DNA of 64,000 nucleotides from Scolanthus callimorphus (taxonomy: Eukaryota; Cnidaria; Anthozoa; Actiniaria; Edwardsiidae), in assembly GCA_033964015.1 (NCBI GenBank), contig CM066923.1, forward strand, positions 7,553,978-7,617,977, written 5' to 3'. Numbering within the stretch: the stretch's first letter is position 1; each line of letters starts with the position of its first letter. The notes under the pieces were generated by a model that was not told the origin of the DNA, did not search any database, and saw only the letters and a program-made list of their open reading frames with translations. Below are positions 1 to 9,792 of this stretch, piece by piece. A program made the position numbers and the translations under genes.

Positions 1-188
1 TAATGAAAACACTATGAAGTTTCTGATATGGGTTTTCAACCAATTTCAAAGGTGGCATGAAAAAATAAACTGGAATTCCAGGGTGAGTAGGGACAACCTA
101 CCATTCAGCAAGGGTAGCTGAACCTGGGGTCCTCAACAGGGGGGGGGGGGGGGGGGTAGGGGTGAGGATTATTTTTGCGACTGTCCAA
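1..188. repeat. Partial copy of poly-G MITE family
   Basis: This shares a GGAATTCCAG/ACCCTGG module, a 'cctcaacag' motif followed by G18 (139-156), and the end motif TTTTTGCGACTG with the complete element at 20335-20612, in the opposite orientation for the module. The left end may lie outside the window. No coding content is supported. Confidence 0.6.
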
Positions 189-550
189 TATACTTTTGTC
201 AAGAAGTCATGATATGATAACATGAAACACATTTTATGATAATGTTGCTTAGCCAGAAAATGCAGTGATTGTGTAATCTTGCAGGGCCGTATCACCCTTA
301 GGGTCTGGGGGCCCATGCCCCCCCTCCCCCATTTTTTTTGATACTGCAGTTAACTCTCTAATAACAGTAACTAACGGACACTATTGTAAACGGAAAGAGA
401 CATCAAACCCCATTTTATTTATATATTGCCTATGTACATCCTCTCCTCCCTCACAATCGCAGGAAAGAGATGTCTGTGCTATGGTGTGAAAAAAAATCTG
501 AGTTGTAACCTCCAGTTTTTGAGGGCTTGCTATGTTCCTGTCTTGCAATC
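189..550. other. Intergenic, nothing recognised
   Basis: I see no gene, splice-consistent exon or strong repeat structure here apart from short C and A runs near 315-340. Confidence 0.5.
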
Positions 551-781
551 AATAGGCCATTTGCACTAACCGTGTCACATGACCCCAACTACCTTTTAAT
601 GAGATGTTTTGTCAAAATCAATTCCAACTCAAGTTTCAGCTTAAAATCTCTAACCTGTAGCAAATGGCAGCAAATTCAATTTCAAGATTTTATTCAGAAT
701 GTATGGGATTTGGGTCACGTGACCTAGTTACCTGATGAGTGCAGCAGAGACGCTGTCTCCAGTTAGTGCTAATGGCCTATT
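551..781. repeat. Inverted-repeat (MITE-like) element
   Basis: The ends are inverted copies: AATAGGCCATTTGCACTAAC at 551 and GTTAGTGCTAATGGCCTATT ending at 781 (one mismatch). Inside, TCACATGACC and GGTCACGTGACC are also roughly mirrored. The length of about 231 bp with no ORF fits a non-autonomous DNA element. Confidence 0.65.
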
Positions 782-1065
782 AAACATGTGAACAAAGTGA
801 TTCTTTTACTGGTATGTTTGAATGGTTCCCAGTGGAATGAAATTATCAATGGAAGCAGACTCAATGGAGTAGTAATAATAGAAATAATAATATATGTACT
901 TGTATGTAAAATATGGTAGTGGGAGTACACGCTTGGACCCGATTAGAGTGCTCAATACTATTAGTAGAGCAAATATATTCATGTTCGGGAGAAACGGCAC
1001 TACAGACACATTTTTACTACAGGCCTGCTTTGTACAGCGTCTCTGCTGCACTCATCAGGTAACTG
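726..1065. repeat. Inverted-repeat pair overlapping the previous element
   Basis: A near-30-bp arm beginning AGTTACCTGATGAGTGCAGC at about 727 recurs inverted near 1035-1065. The left arm lies inside the 551-781 element, so either one element inserted in the other or one arm was copied. Short ORFs here run through the repeat and are not genes. Confidence 0.6.
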
Positions 1066-1119
1066 GTTTTATTATATAAACACCAATAAAATACCGGGTG
1101 ATCTCCCGCGCGAAAACTT

Positions 1120-1412
1120 GATATCTTCACACGTGAAAATAACATGTTATTTTCACATGTGAAAATATCACACTTGCCTTTGCTCAATGCTCGATTTTTA
1201 AGCTTAACTCAAATAAAATTTGAATTTGGTATTTCATTGATGTTTATATAATAAACAGAACATTACATGACCGCTTGGAGATAGGAATTTTATCTTCTCG
1301 TGTTAAAAATTCATCTCACTCGTTCGCTGCGCTCACTCGTGAGATAAATTTTCAACACTCGAAGATAAAAATTCGTATCTCCGCGCGGCCATGTAATATC
1401 CTCTATTTATTA
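1120..1412. repeat. Two adjacent palindromes
   Basis: Positions 1120-1169 form a near-perfect hairpin centred on AACATGTT. Positions 1245-1412 form a longer fold-back: arms around ACATGACCGCTTGGAGATA and its complement meet at the CpG-rich centre TTCGCTGCGCTCACTCG (about 1323). The same style of GC-rich loop occurs in hairpins near 24.4, 40.0 and 50.6 kb. Confidence 0.7.
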
Positions 1413-1461
1413 TGCAGAGAGAAAGAGAACAAATTACATACAAGCTACATAGCTACATACC

Positions 1462-2051
1462 TATCTAGACTGCTTGCAGTCCCTTCTTTGGCAAACATGT
1501 AAATCAAGAGAAAGTCCTAGTCCCACATTGTTGTTTGTTTGTGGCACTGTTTCTCTCATGAATTAGGACTTTCTCTCAATTTACAGACGTTTGCAAAAGA
1601 AGTGACTTCACCCGGGGGGGGGGGGGGGGGGGTTCTCCCAAGTGAGAGTGATAGGGGTGCTCGTCGGGACATCGGAAAATACACCCTAAAAAACAGCAGG
1701 ACAAAAATAATCCACCCCCTAAAAAATACATTTTAAAACAAAATGACCCTAAAAAATAATAAACCTTATTTGTTATTGTTTATTGTTTCTCTTCTAGCAT
1801 ATCCCTTGCCTTTTTTAGAGCTATGAATGAATGAAGAAATCCAGGAAACGTTTTGCTTGGTTTGTGACCCTTTCATTCATTTGCGTACCCCTAAAAAATA
1901 CCATTTATTAGTGAAAGCCACAAAATTTCTCCAATACCCCCTAAAAAATACCAGACAGTCAATTCTGACCCCTAAAAAAATACGATGAGCACCCCTATCA
2001 GGTTGACGTGTGAAGAAACTCCCCCCGGGACTGCACGCAGTAGTCTAGTAT
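1462..2051. repeat. Fold-back element split by a MITE
   Basis: The left arm 1462-1523 (contains CTAGACTGCTTGCAGTCCC and GAGAAAGTCCTAG) is mirrored by a right arm made of two pieces, 1561-1610 and 2030-2051. The two right-arm pieces are separated by the poly-G element at 1611-2029. Joining across that element would make the right arm colinear with the left, so the split is an insertion into a pre-existing palindrome. Confidence 0.65.
1611..2029. mobile_element. Poly-G/C terminal MITE
   Basis: It begins CCCGGGG with a G19 run (1614-1632) and ends CCCCCCGGG. Subterminal motifs AGGGGTGCTCGTC and GATGAGCACCCCT are inverted copies. The flanks ACTTCA and ACTGCA look like an imperfect 6-bp target duplication. 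The interior carries several 'ccctaaaaaatac' repeats. No transposase is present, so it must have been mobilised in trans. Confidence 0.65.
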
Positions 2052-2139
2052 GCTGCAAATTACAGAGATGCAAACTCTCTCACATTTCAGCTTGATCTAG
2101 TTGAAATCTCCCGCATTTGATAGACAGACTATAGTTTTG

Positions 2140-2928
2140 TTAAAGTGCTACTCAAGGCTGAACTTTTGATGACTTATTTGATGGCACATTCAAAATAAGG
2201 AAGAATGTTGCTTATTTTGTGTTCATAGCTCTTTTGGTTACAGAGTTATTCAAGATTTTTACTTATGCAAATTAGCAAAAAATGACGTCATAACAAAACA
2301 AGGGCAAAAGAGGCCAACAATGTTTGATGTATAATTCTGTTTGGGATAATTAGATTCACTTCAAACTTGGTAATAACAAAGAAGAACCAAGACCTCATAC
2401 ATCCATATGCTAATTAGTGTTTCCATGGTAACACGTTTGGCTATAGAAGTGATTCCTGGAAAACTAGGTAAAATCTGTGAAATATTCCCTAAGTTGTGAA
2501 AGTCTTCGAAACTTCCTGATTTGTTTGTCAACACAACCCAGAGTATTTTGGCAAAGTGTTGTAGTACTTCACTTGTAGGTGAATAAGTTTCAGATTTTTC
2601 CTATTTTTTAAACAGACAGCCCTAGTGTCAATAGCGTTACCATGGAAACAGTAATAAACATGTCAGAGGTTGCGGTTTTGGTCCTTCTTTGTTATTACCA
2701 AGTTTTAAGTGAATCTAACTATCCCAAACAGAATTATACGTAAAACATTGTTGGCCTCTTTTGCCCTTGTCTTGTTGTGACGTCATTTTTTGCTAATTTG
2801 CATAAGTAAAAATCTTCAATGTCTTTGAAACCAAAAGAGCTATGAACGCGAAATAAACGGCATTCTTCCTTATTTTGAATGTGCAATAAAATAAGCCATT
2901 AAAATTTCAGCCTTGAGTAGCACTTTAA
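2140..2928. mobile_element. TTAA-flanked long inverted-repeat element
   Basis: TTAA at 2140-2143 and 2925-2928 flank a 781-bp element. Its ends are perfect 19-bp inverted repeats (AGTGCTACTCAAGGCTGAA). The similarity continues inward for more than 300 bp per arm (for example, CAAACAGAATTAT is mirrored in both). TTAA duplication is typical of piggyBac- and Kolobok-type transposases. There is no ORF for a transposase, so it is non-autonomous. Confidence 0.8.
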
Positions 2929-3317
2929 GATTTCACAAAACAAGGACATTTTGGGATCATTTTTAGCTTACGAATAAATCTCGAACAATTGCAAAGTCAT
3001 TGGGTGTCTCGATTTGCAGGGTCACTTGAATAGACCTATTTCCGGTTCCGGTGTTGCAACTTGTGCATAAAAAGAGAGAAAATCTTGTTTGCAAAAATGC
3101 TCTTAAAGCGTTGATTGGCGACAAACATTTGCCCCTCATGCTAAATAAATTTGTTTAGTAAAACTAAATCCGACAATAGATACCGGTAATTACCTCAAAA
3201 TCCTGCGTTTGTATTGCCACGTCGAAGCACGATTTGTTATGGTAAAGTTGGTTGCGTGACTTCATAGCGTTACATCACGCATTCACTCATGGCAAGGCGA
3301 CGAGAAGCAGCTACAAT

Positions 3318-3576
3318 ATGGCGGATATCAAAGTGCGTTTACCTTGCGAAGGAGATTACAAGGCTGTGGTAGAAATGTCCCGTGGGCTCTACAATGGCAA
3401 CGATTATCTTCCCTTAGTTTACAAGACGTGGATTCGAATACCTATTCGCCACATCGCCACATTTTCGTGGCGGAGCTACATGGACAAATCGTAGGACTAT
3501 CATCTCTGTAGCTTGTTGATATGGCGAGTGTCACGTACCACTTCGGCGAGGCCGGCCGTTCACGAGCAGGATATCG
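3318..3576 (+). pseudogene. Broken NAT16-like acetyltransferase, N-terminal part
   Basis: The reading from ATG 3318 (MADIKVRLPC...) aligns with the N-terminus of the two intact GNAT genes nearby, sharing the pattern DY, GxYNGxDYLPL and WIRxPxR. The frame breaks near 3458-3465; in another frame the homology resumes with VAELHGQIVGLSSL and then HFGEAGRSRAGYRRG, matching the intact genes up to the acetyl-CoA loop. There the homology stops exactly where the CAGGGGCG element (3577-3739) begins. The C-terminal two thirds are not recognisable beyond that element. It lies on the strand opposite to its relatives. A frameshift plus truncation make it a pseudogene; expression as a short peptide is possible but unsupported. 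Confidence 0.75.
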
Positions 3577-3739
3577 CAGGGGCGTAGCCAGGGGGAGGGG
3601 GGCGGGGCCGCGCCCCCCCCCCCCCCCTTTCTCGGGAGATTTTCCCATACATTTACTGTATTTGCTGAAGGAAATTTGAAAATTTTCGTCCCATGTTTTC
3701 ACTATTTGCCCCCAACCAAAATTCCTGGCTACGCCCCTG
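3577..3739. mobile_element. CAGGGGCG-type MITE interrupting a GNAT pseudogene
   Basis: It has perfect 16-bp terminal inverted repeats CAGGGGCGTAGCCAGG, and TATCG directly repeated on both sides (3572-3576 and 3740-3744). The interior has C15 (3613-3627) and a segment GAGATTTTCCCATAC...TTTCACTATT that recurs at 15960-16030. It is 163 bp long with no ORF. The CAGGGG end resembles hAT-type ends, but the visible duplication is only 5 bp. Confidence 0.8.
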
Positions 3740-3834
3740 TATCGTGAGCAAGTAAAGTGGACCCAACAAAATTGCCAAATCTTAAACGTGGGCGGACCAT
3801 TACAGAAGAGGAAAACCAACACTTCCCATTCTTC

Positions 3835-3893
3835 TAACATGGGAAATTCACTTTTTCCCACGGATGGGTGTTTCTGCAGAAATTCCCTGTGCG
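3835..3893. repeat. Short dispersed repeat
   Basis: ATGGGAAATTCA and TTTCTGCAGAAATTCCCTG here are related, in inverted orientation, to motifs at about 25318-25475 (CAGGGAATTTCTGCAGAAA and CATGGGAAATTCA). It sits just 3' of the stop of the first intact acetyltransferase gene. Confidence 0.4.
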
Positions 3894-3984
3894 TCGACAG
3901 TCCAGTATCAACATACCACAGCGCCTAAAGGTTATAGAACGAGGATAAACAAGAGTAGGATGAACCATATATGAAGTATCTAGG

Positions 3985-5016
3985 TCACTGCAGAGTTTGC
4001 CGCTGACGTCTACCGTGCCGAGAAGGACGCGGCACCACTTTTGAAGGAATGTCAAACTCGAAGGTCGCGAAAGTAAAAGGAACAACAGTTTGGACTTTTA
4101 AATCATCCGCAAACTTGTGACACTCTTCGATCAGGTTTATGCTGTGCATGACAGAGAACTGGAAAGGCTCTCGAATTTCTTCCATACCAACTTTCAATTG
4201 TTGAATCACATGGGCGAGAAAAAAATCCGGATCTTCAGAATAAACAGTGCAAGCCCAACGCGGTCCCGCCACGACATCAGATCGCCGCCCGTGGCTGAAA
4301 GACGTCGGATAGTAGTCGTCACTGCATTCGGAAGGGCTTCGGTCAGAGAACATGCGGTCGCCATCTCTGAACAAATAATCGACATTTGTTCGTGCTCGCG
4401 CTCGGAGAACCCAGAGGTCAATCCAAGCAAGACCTTTCCAGAATACAGCCTCTACTGCATCTTGGTTGGAAAGGATCACATCTTGGACTTCCTTCTTAGA
4501 ATAGCAATAAAGAGGGACAAATTCATCTTCTCGATATAGGTCAGCCAATCTATTCTTTAGTGTAATTTTGTCTTTGATATTCAAGTTGGACCGGTATGAA
4601 TTCAGAATGAGCCGTCCCGTTTTCATCAATATCGCGAACGCAGTATCGTTCACTGAGTTCACTGTAATTGATCTCCCAAGCTTTAAATTTGGATGCCTTT
4701 CATGTAGAATTCTCATCGCTTCTTGGCTTAACAGTTTTGATATCCCCTTCCCTCGAAATTCCGGACGTACTCGGACGGCCTCACTGTAATAAGTCTTCTC
4801 GTCGTCAACGACCCAAACGGACTGCAACCCTATGAGCTTGTTATTGGATTCGACTACGACTATGTAGCGATTTGGCATGCGAATCCACTCGTGAAATACT
4901 AGAGGAAGGTAATCTCCACCATCGTATATACCTTTTGACAAATCTACAACTTGCTTGTAGTCACTCGCGCGAGCTAAGCGTGCTGTGAAGCCTTCCTTTT
5001 CCATTGGAGCTTGCAT
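3985..5016 (-). CDS. NAT16-like GNAT acetyltransferase (copy A)
   Basis: This single-exon ORF has its stop at 3985 and a likely ATG at 5016 (343 aa) or 5004 (339 aa). It is a GNAT-fold enzyme: the acetyl-CoA loop reads RPEFRGKGISKLL, preceded by the beta strands YIVVVESNNKLIGLQSVWVV. The whole chain aligns with the copy at 9793-10863, and both resemble animal NAT16, a proposed histidine N-alpha-acetyltransferase; the substrate here is inferred. The frame stays open upstream to 5061, and that stretch still resembles the copy B leader, but no ATG is there: where copy B has ATG, this gene reads TTG. The start has therefore probably moved inward. A retrotransposon begins about 84 bp upstream and may have replaced the promoter. 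No signal peptide or membrane segment is seen. Confidence 0.88.
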   Translation of the reverse strand: MQAPMEKEGFTARLARASDYKQVVDLSKGIYDGGDYLPLVFHEWIRMPNRYIVVVESNNKLIGLQSVWVVDDEKTYYSEAVRVRPEFRGKGISKLLSQEAMRILHERHPNLKLGRSITVNSVNDTAFAILMKTGRLILNSYRSNLNIKDKITLKNRLADLYREDEFVPLYCYSKKEVQDVILSNQDAVEAVFWKGLAWIDLWVLRARARTNVDYLFRDGDRMFSDRSPSECSDDYYPTSFSHGRRSDVVAGPRWACTVYSEDPDFFLAHVIQQLKVGMEEIREPFQFSVMHSINLIEECHKFADDLKVQTVVPFTFATFEFDIPSKVVPRPSRHGRRQRQTLQ

Positions 5017-5087
5017 GAAGTGGTACAGAATAGTTTGATATGTCCCCTGAGTGAGACGCAAGTCACGTGATCAATATAATTATGTCT

Positions 5088-5099
5088 ATAGAACGAGTT
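5088..5099. repeat. Left target-site duplication of the retrotransposon
   Basis: ATAGAACGAGTT here is repeated exactly at 8215-8226, on the far side of the retrotransposon. A 12-bp duplication is usual for target-primed reverse transcription. Confidence 0.9.
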
Positions 5100-5100
5100 G

Positions 5101-8012
5101 AATGAGATGATTAATGACTTGAGCGAAGCCCGTGCGGGCGTGCACTTACCAGGACGGTTGCCTGACTACAACGCTGTCGACACTCCATTAACTGTTAATT
5201 GGGGGCGAAGAGCGGATGGGAGTACAATAACAGTCTATTCATCAGTCATAACAAAAGCCTATGATGAGATCACGCAATGGCGTAAAAACACCTTCCTAGT
5301 CCCTTATGGGAAAGTCGGGCGAGAGTTTATTGATCAGCTTACGACGCATATAACCGACTGGAACAATGCTACGCAAATGCAACACATAGCGCTCAAAGCT
5401 GCCATTGTTCTCCTAGCAACGGCGCTACAAAAGCCAAGCATGAAGTCGAAAGCAAAAATTCATCAAGAGTGTCTGGCTAAGCGCTTAGCGCTATGGAAAG
5501 AAGGTGAAATCGATAGTGTCCTTCGAGAGGGGAGGTCTATCCAAAAGCGCCTGGTTAAGACCAAGAGGACAGAACCGCCAAATAAAGCGAAGATATTCGC
5601 CAAGCTAGTCATGGAAGGCCAGATTAATTCAGTATTGAGATACCTCAGCGAGAACGAGTGCGGCGGCGTGTTACCGCTGACCGATGACGTCATGAGCCAA
5701 CTCAAAGATAAACTTTGAAGTATTTGCAGGATAAACACCCGGAGGCACAAGAAGCAAAGCTCGGCTCGTTACTCTTCGGACCGGTTGAAGAAGTGCATGA
5801 CTCGCTCTACCATCAAATCGACGGCGATATGATTCGCGAGGCGGCGCTGAGAACAAAAGGGTCCGGTGGTCCCTCAGGTGTCGATGCAAACGGTTTCAAG
5901 CGAATTCTCGCTTGCAAGTCATTCAAGAAATCGAGTGCAAACCTGTGCAACGCCCTAGCAACAATGGCAAGGAGGCTCAATACAGAGTTTGTCGACCCTC
6001 GAACCATCGAGCCAATTCTAGCCAACAGGCTTATCCCTCTAGACAAGGGCGAAGGCGCGGTCCGCCCGATCGGCGTTGGTGAAGTCATCAGGAGAGTGAT
6101 TGGGAAGTGCGTCATGAAGGTTACCAAACAAGATGTGATCGAGGCTAGTGGTTCGCTACAAGTCTGCGCAGGCCTCAAGAGTGGAAGCGAAGCCGCAGTC
6201 CACGCCATGCATTATATATTCGAAGCCGATGAGACGGATGCTGTACTCCTGATTGACGCCTCAAATGCATTCAATGCACTTAACAGAGCTGCTTCCCTCC
6301 ACAACGTTAGAGTACTCTGCCCGCTTATTGCAACGTACGCTATCAATACTTATCGAGAACCAGCGAGACTATTCATAATCGGAGGAAAAGAGATCAAGTC
6401 TGCAGAGGGAACAACGCAAGGAGATCCCCTAGCGATGGGGATCTACGCCATCAGTCTTCAACCTCTAATCACTCGTTTGGGGAATTCAAACGACTTGAAG
6501 CAGTGTTGGTTTGCCGATGATGCAAGCGGTGCAGGTTCATTGGAAGATATTAAGCGATGGTGGGATGTGCTGACTGAGGCGGGGCCCGGCCTGGGTACTA
6601 CCAAAAAGTGCTGGCTTATTACAAAACCTGACAAGGAGGAGCATGCTAAAGCTATTTTCGAGGGGACTGCGATTAACATCTCTACGCAGGGTCAAAAGCA
6701 TCTAGGCGCTGCTCTGGGTTCTCGAGCCTATCTAGAAGAGTACGTGGATGGAAAGGTAGAGGAGTGGTTGAGCCAGGTGATAAAGCTGGCCGAGTATGCC
6801 ACATCACATCCACAGGCATGCTATGCGGCATTCACCTTCGGTCTACGCCATCGCTGGACATACTATCTCAGAACACTCCCAGATATAGAAGATCTATTAG
6901 AGCCACTGGAGCGTGCCATTTCGGATGTACTAATACCGTCAATAACAGACCATCGTTGCACGAAGGATGAGAGGGACCTAGTGGCACTTCCAGTGCGACT
7001 AGGGGGGCTTGGACTTATTAATCCAAGCCAGGATGCAGCGTCCCAGTTTGAGGCGTCGGTCAAGACCACGGCGCCCCTAGTCGAGAAAATAACCGCACAA
7101 GATCATGAAAACACCGGATGATACTGCTGTCAAGACACTCCAGCAGTGCGTGCGAAGAGATACCAGCGAAGCGCTTCAGACTAGGCTCGGCAATGTCAGG
7201 GAGTCTCTACCCCCGAAGACTCAACGAGCTGTTGATCTCGCAACTGAAAAAGGTGCCTCTAACTGGCTCACGGTCCTCCCGTTAAAGGACTTGGGCTACA
7301 ATCTGAATAAAGGCGAGTTCCGGGATGCTGTAAAGCTCAGGTACGATTGGGACATTCACGATAAGCCGACAGTGTGCGTGTGCGGTGACGCCTTTACAAT
7401 CGATCACGCAATGATCTGCAGGAGAGGCGGGTTCATAATTCAGCGCCATAATGAGCTCCGTGACCTTGAGGCTGAGTTGCTAAAGATGGTCTGCAGTGAC
7501 GTCGAAATAGAGCCCGTCCTTCAAAAACTGTCTGGCGAGAGGCTACCAAGGGGCGCTAACACAGCGCCAGATGCTCGTCTAGATATACATGCTCGGGGGT
7601 TTTGGGAGAAGCAGAGGTCCGCGTTCTTCGATGTAAGGGTGTGTCACCCCAACGCGGATTCCTACAAGGACCAAACCCCCAAGCAGATCTACCGTAACCA
7701 CGAGAACGAGAAGAAGAGGGCTTACGCAGACAGGGTTCTGGAGGTGGAACAGGGAACTTTCACTCCATTAGTATTTACATCCACCGGGGAATGGGCGAGG
7801 AATGTAAAAGGTTCCATAGTAGGCTGGCAGAATTAATCGCAGCAAAGAAAGGGGAGGATTACGCAACTACGGTGTCATGGATCAGATCAAGAGTCTCGTT
7901 TGCGATCCTCCGATCCGCCTTAATATGTCTAAGGGGATCAAGAACTGTGAAGAGGAACATTAATATTTATGACGTGGACTTTCAAGTAGAGAATTCCCTT
8001 ACAGCAATTTAG
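5101..8012 (+). pseudogene. Retrotransposon polyprotein with three frameshifts
   Basis: One ancestral ORF is now split into four frames: 5101-5718, 5715-7121, 7105-7836 and 7791-8012. The breaks fall near 5715, 7105 and 7795. The first part (about 200 aa) is of unknown role. The second is reverse transcriptase: palm motif A ([12 protein letters not shown]), motif B ([10 protein letters not shown]) and the catalytic pair in motif C (CWFADDAS) are all intact. The third has a finger CVC..DH..MIC (Cys-x-Cys-x7-His-x4-Cys) and then an endonuclease core [12 protein letters not shown]...FFDVRV, matching the spacing of restriction-like endonucleases of site-directed LINEs. The fourth carries the conserved C-terminal helices (LIAAKKGE...[13 protein letters not shown]). 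The catalytic residues are preserved, so decay looks recent. Whether the frameshifts are real or assembly errors is open. Confidence 0.85.
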
Positions 8013-8214
8013 GTCGAATATTTTTATTATTTATTTTTTCTTATTATTATTCTCGGGGTCGCTATTATTATCATATTTTTTCTACACTTTTAAAGACACA
8101 TTTTTATAACAATTTCTTTTTAACCAAAAAAAAACATAGTATAGTTTTGTAATTTCCACGGCTACTGTATGTATAACTATTATTCTAATAAGAGTCATAT
8201 GAATAAAGGATTTC
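8013..8214 (+). other. 3' UTR of the retrotransposon
   Basis: This is AT-rich non-coding sequence after the last retrotransposon frame, ending in TGAATAAAGGATTTC just before the target duplication. The AATAAA may act in 3'-end formation of the element transcript. Confidence 0.6.
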
Positions 8215-8226
8215 ATAGAACGAGTT
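8215..8226. repeat. Right target-site duplication of the retrotransposon
   Basis: This is an exact copy of ATAGAACGAGTT at 5088-5099. Confidence 0.9.
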
Positions 8227-8235
8227 CGCGTTCTC

Positions 8236-9040
8236 TAATAATAATAATAATGCATTTATATAACGCTTATACAGGAATGTTCTAAGCGCTTTACAATCGT
8301 TAACTATGATATATACTATTTACAATACAAACTTTAAAAGCTATATAAAAAGTGAAAATAATAAAAAACGACAAAACAAACAATAACAATAAAAAACTAT
8401 AAAAACTAAAAGGATTATGACTACGTTCTCTGTTACATCACTTATGATGACAAGCTAACAATCCAGATTCGTAGTCTCCTGGCGCCTCCCGTGCGCGCAG
8501 CCCGTCCTTTGTATTGGTCCCACGTTGCGTGACGGACACAAAGGACGTCAGCGTGAAAAGCGCCTGGAATCCGGCCATAAATAGCTGACGAATATTTTGA
8601 AATAATTATTTGCTTCATACAATGCTTGTTAATTTAGCCGTTGTAAAAGTACAGAAAAATGCGTTTGTAGAAATGACTCACCAGAAACCAGCTATAGAAG
8701 TTTTAAACCGAATTGGAAAGTTTCTAGCCGGTGTTTCTCTCGGATGTTTCTCGAGAAGGTCGTACATTCTGGACCGCTCGCGTGCCAATCACAGCGCGCG
8801 ATTTGATGGATTCCGGACTGCTAAAACAAGTACAAATATCTTTATTTAAGTGTCACATGAAATACAATAATAAAACCACAAAGGGACACTAAGTTAATAA
8901 ACAATAAAATAATAATTAAGCTAAATATAAGTAAATGTATCAAAATATTATATTCATTCCACTTCCCATACACCCATCCCAATTCATAAAATATTTTGAA
9001 TATGTGAGACATAGACGTTTACTGACATCGAAACCACACT
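8236..9040. other. Intergenic with a dispersed (AAT)n/GCGCTTTACAAT repeat
   Basis: Positions 8236-8330 carry AATAATAATAATAATGC, ATTTATATAACGC and AAGCGCTTTACAAT, a combination common as a dispersed repeat in marine invertebrate genomes (from general knowledge, not searched). The rest is unremarkable. A 79-codon frame at 8610-8849 has no recognisable domain. Confidence 0.45.
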
Positions 9041-9140
9041 GACCACATTGAAATCACATGCATTGATCACTTTGAAATCATACTGATTGTAATCACACTG
9101 ATCACTTTGAAATCACACTGATCACTTTGAAATCAATCAA
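9040..9140. repeat. Short tandem repeat, unit about 20 bp
   Basis: ATCACTTTGAAATCACACTG and close variants recur four to five times in direct orientation between the third GNAT copy and the retrotransposon. Confidence 0.7.
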
Positions 9141-9280
9141 TCTTATCCTGGCAAAATGTAGAACTGTCTTCGGTAATTTATAACACATGGAATGACCCAA
9201 CTGTCCTCATTTCATGCTAACTCGCTGGACTAGCAAGCTGAAAGAGCCTTGCAGTAAAAGGTCCAGCAGTCACAACTATG

Positions 9281-9703
9281 TTACCACTGTATGCATTGCT
9301 ACGCGATCTCAAAATTCAATGTTGCGATGGGCGATTTTTATGGTCTTTCTTGGTCTTGCAAGATGTATTGTATTTTGGATTGGAGCTATTGTATTCCATA
9401 TCTTATTGGTTCGTTCTACGGTATTTTGTCTTCTACTGTCTTTATGCCTCTCGTGCCTTGCAACACCAAGAAAGAGCCGATTTTTAGCTGTCAATCAAAC
9501 CAAATGCTGGATTCGGCTGCTTCAGTGGGTCGATATTGATTGCAAAATCAAGCAAAATGGTTTGACCCATCTTTGGCTTCTTTGTTAAGAATGTTTAACT
9601 TTCTGCTCATAAGAAAATTCACACTGCAATTTTCTTGCGTACAATCACTCTAATCGCAACAGTGAATTTTGAGGTCGCGTAGCAATGCATACGTTGGTAA
9701 GTA
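9281..9703. repeat. Fold-back element enclosing a hAT-type MITE
   Basis: A roughly 48-bp arm (TTACCACTGTATGCATTGC... to TGTTGCGAT, 9281-9328) is mirrored at about 9656-9703 with few mismatches. The MITE at 9341-9478 lies inside, close to the left arm. Confidence 0.7.
9341..9478. mobile_element. hAT-like MITE, copy 1
   Basis: The ends are inverted repeats of about 22 bp (GGTCTTTCTTGGTCTTGCAA against GGCTCTTTCTTGGTGTTGCA), flanked by an 8-bp direct duplication GATTTTTA (9333-9340 and 9479-9486). A relative sits at 17003-17138. Eight-base duplications fit the hAT superfamily. The short ORFs running through it on both strands are by-products of the repeat. Confidence 0.85.
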
Positions 9704-9792
9704 AACAAGGTAGCAATTTATTCAGAGAAGAGAAGTTCTCTTCTAAAGAAACCATCTCTAAAGAAATGGTTAAAATGTCTAAAGAAACCATC

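Larger units (their letters stand above)
5100..8214 (+). mobile_element. RLE-type non-LTR retrotransposon, inactive
   Basis: This 3115-bp insertion is bounded by the exact 12-bp duplication ATAGAACGAGTT. The left boundary falls at once into coding sequence with no 5' UTR, as in a 5'-truncated copy. The right end follows an AATAAA (8202-8207) by a few bases and has no poly(A) tail. It encodes reverse transcriptase, a CCHC-type finger and a C-terminal PD-(D/E)xK-like endonuclease, the arrangement of early-branching (R2/NeSL-like) elements. It sits between the two intact acetyltransferase genes, immediately 5' of copy A. The flanks are not rDNA, so this copy is not in the classical R2 site. Confidence 0.88.

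Noticed and set aside
3442..3861. 139-codon frame on the - strand
   Set aside because: It crosses the poly-C MITE and has no domain; it is antisense to the GNAT pseudogene.
5088..8226. Site-specific R2 insertion in rDNA
   Set aside because: The flanks are the upstream region of an acetyltransferase gene and a dispersed AAT repeat, not ribosomal DNA.
9214..9588. Frames with membrane-like hydrophobic stretch (124 and 82 codons)
   Set aside because: They read through the hAT-like MITE and recur in its second copy at 17.0 kb.
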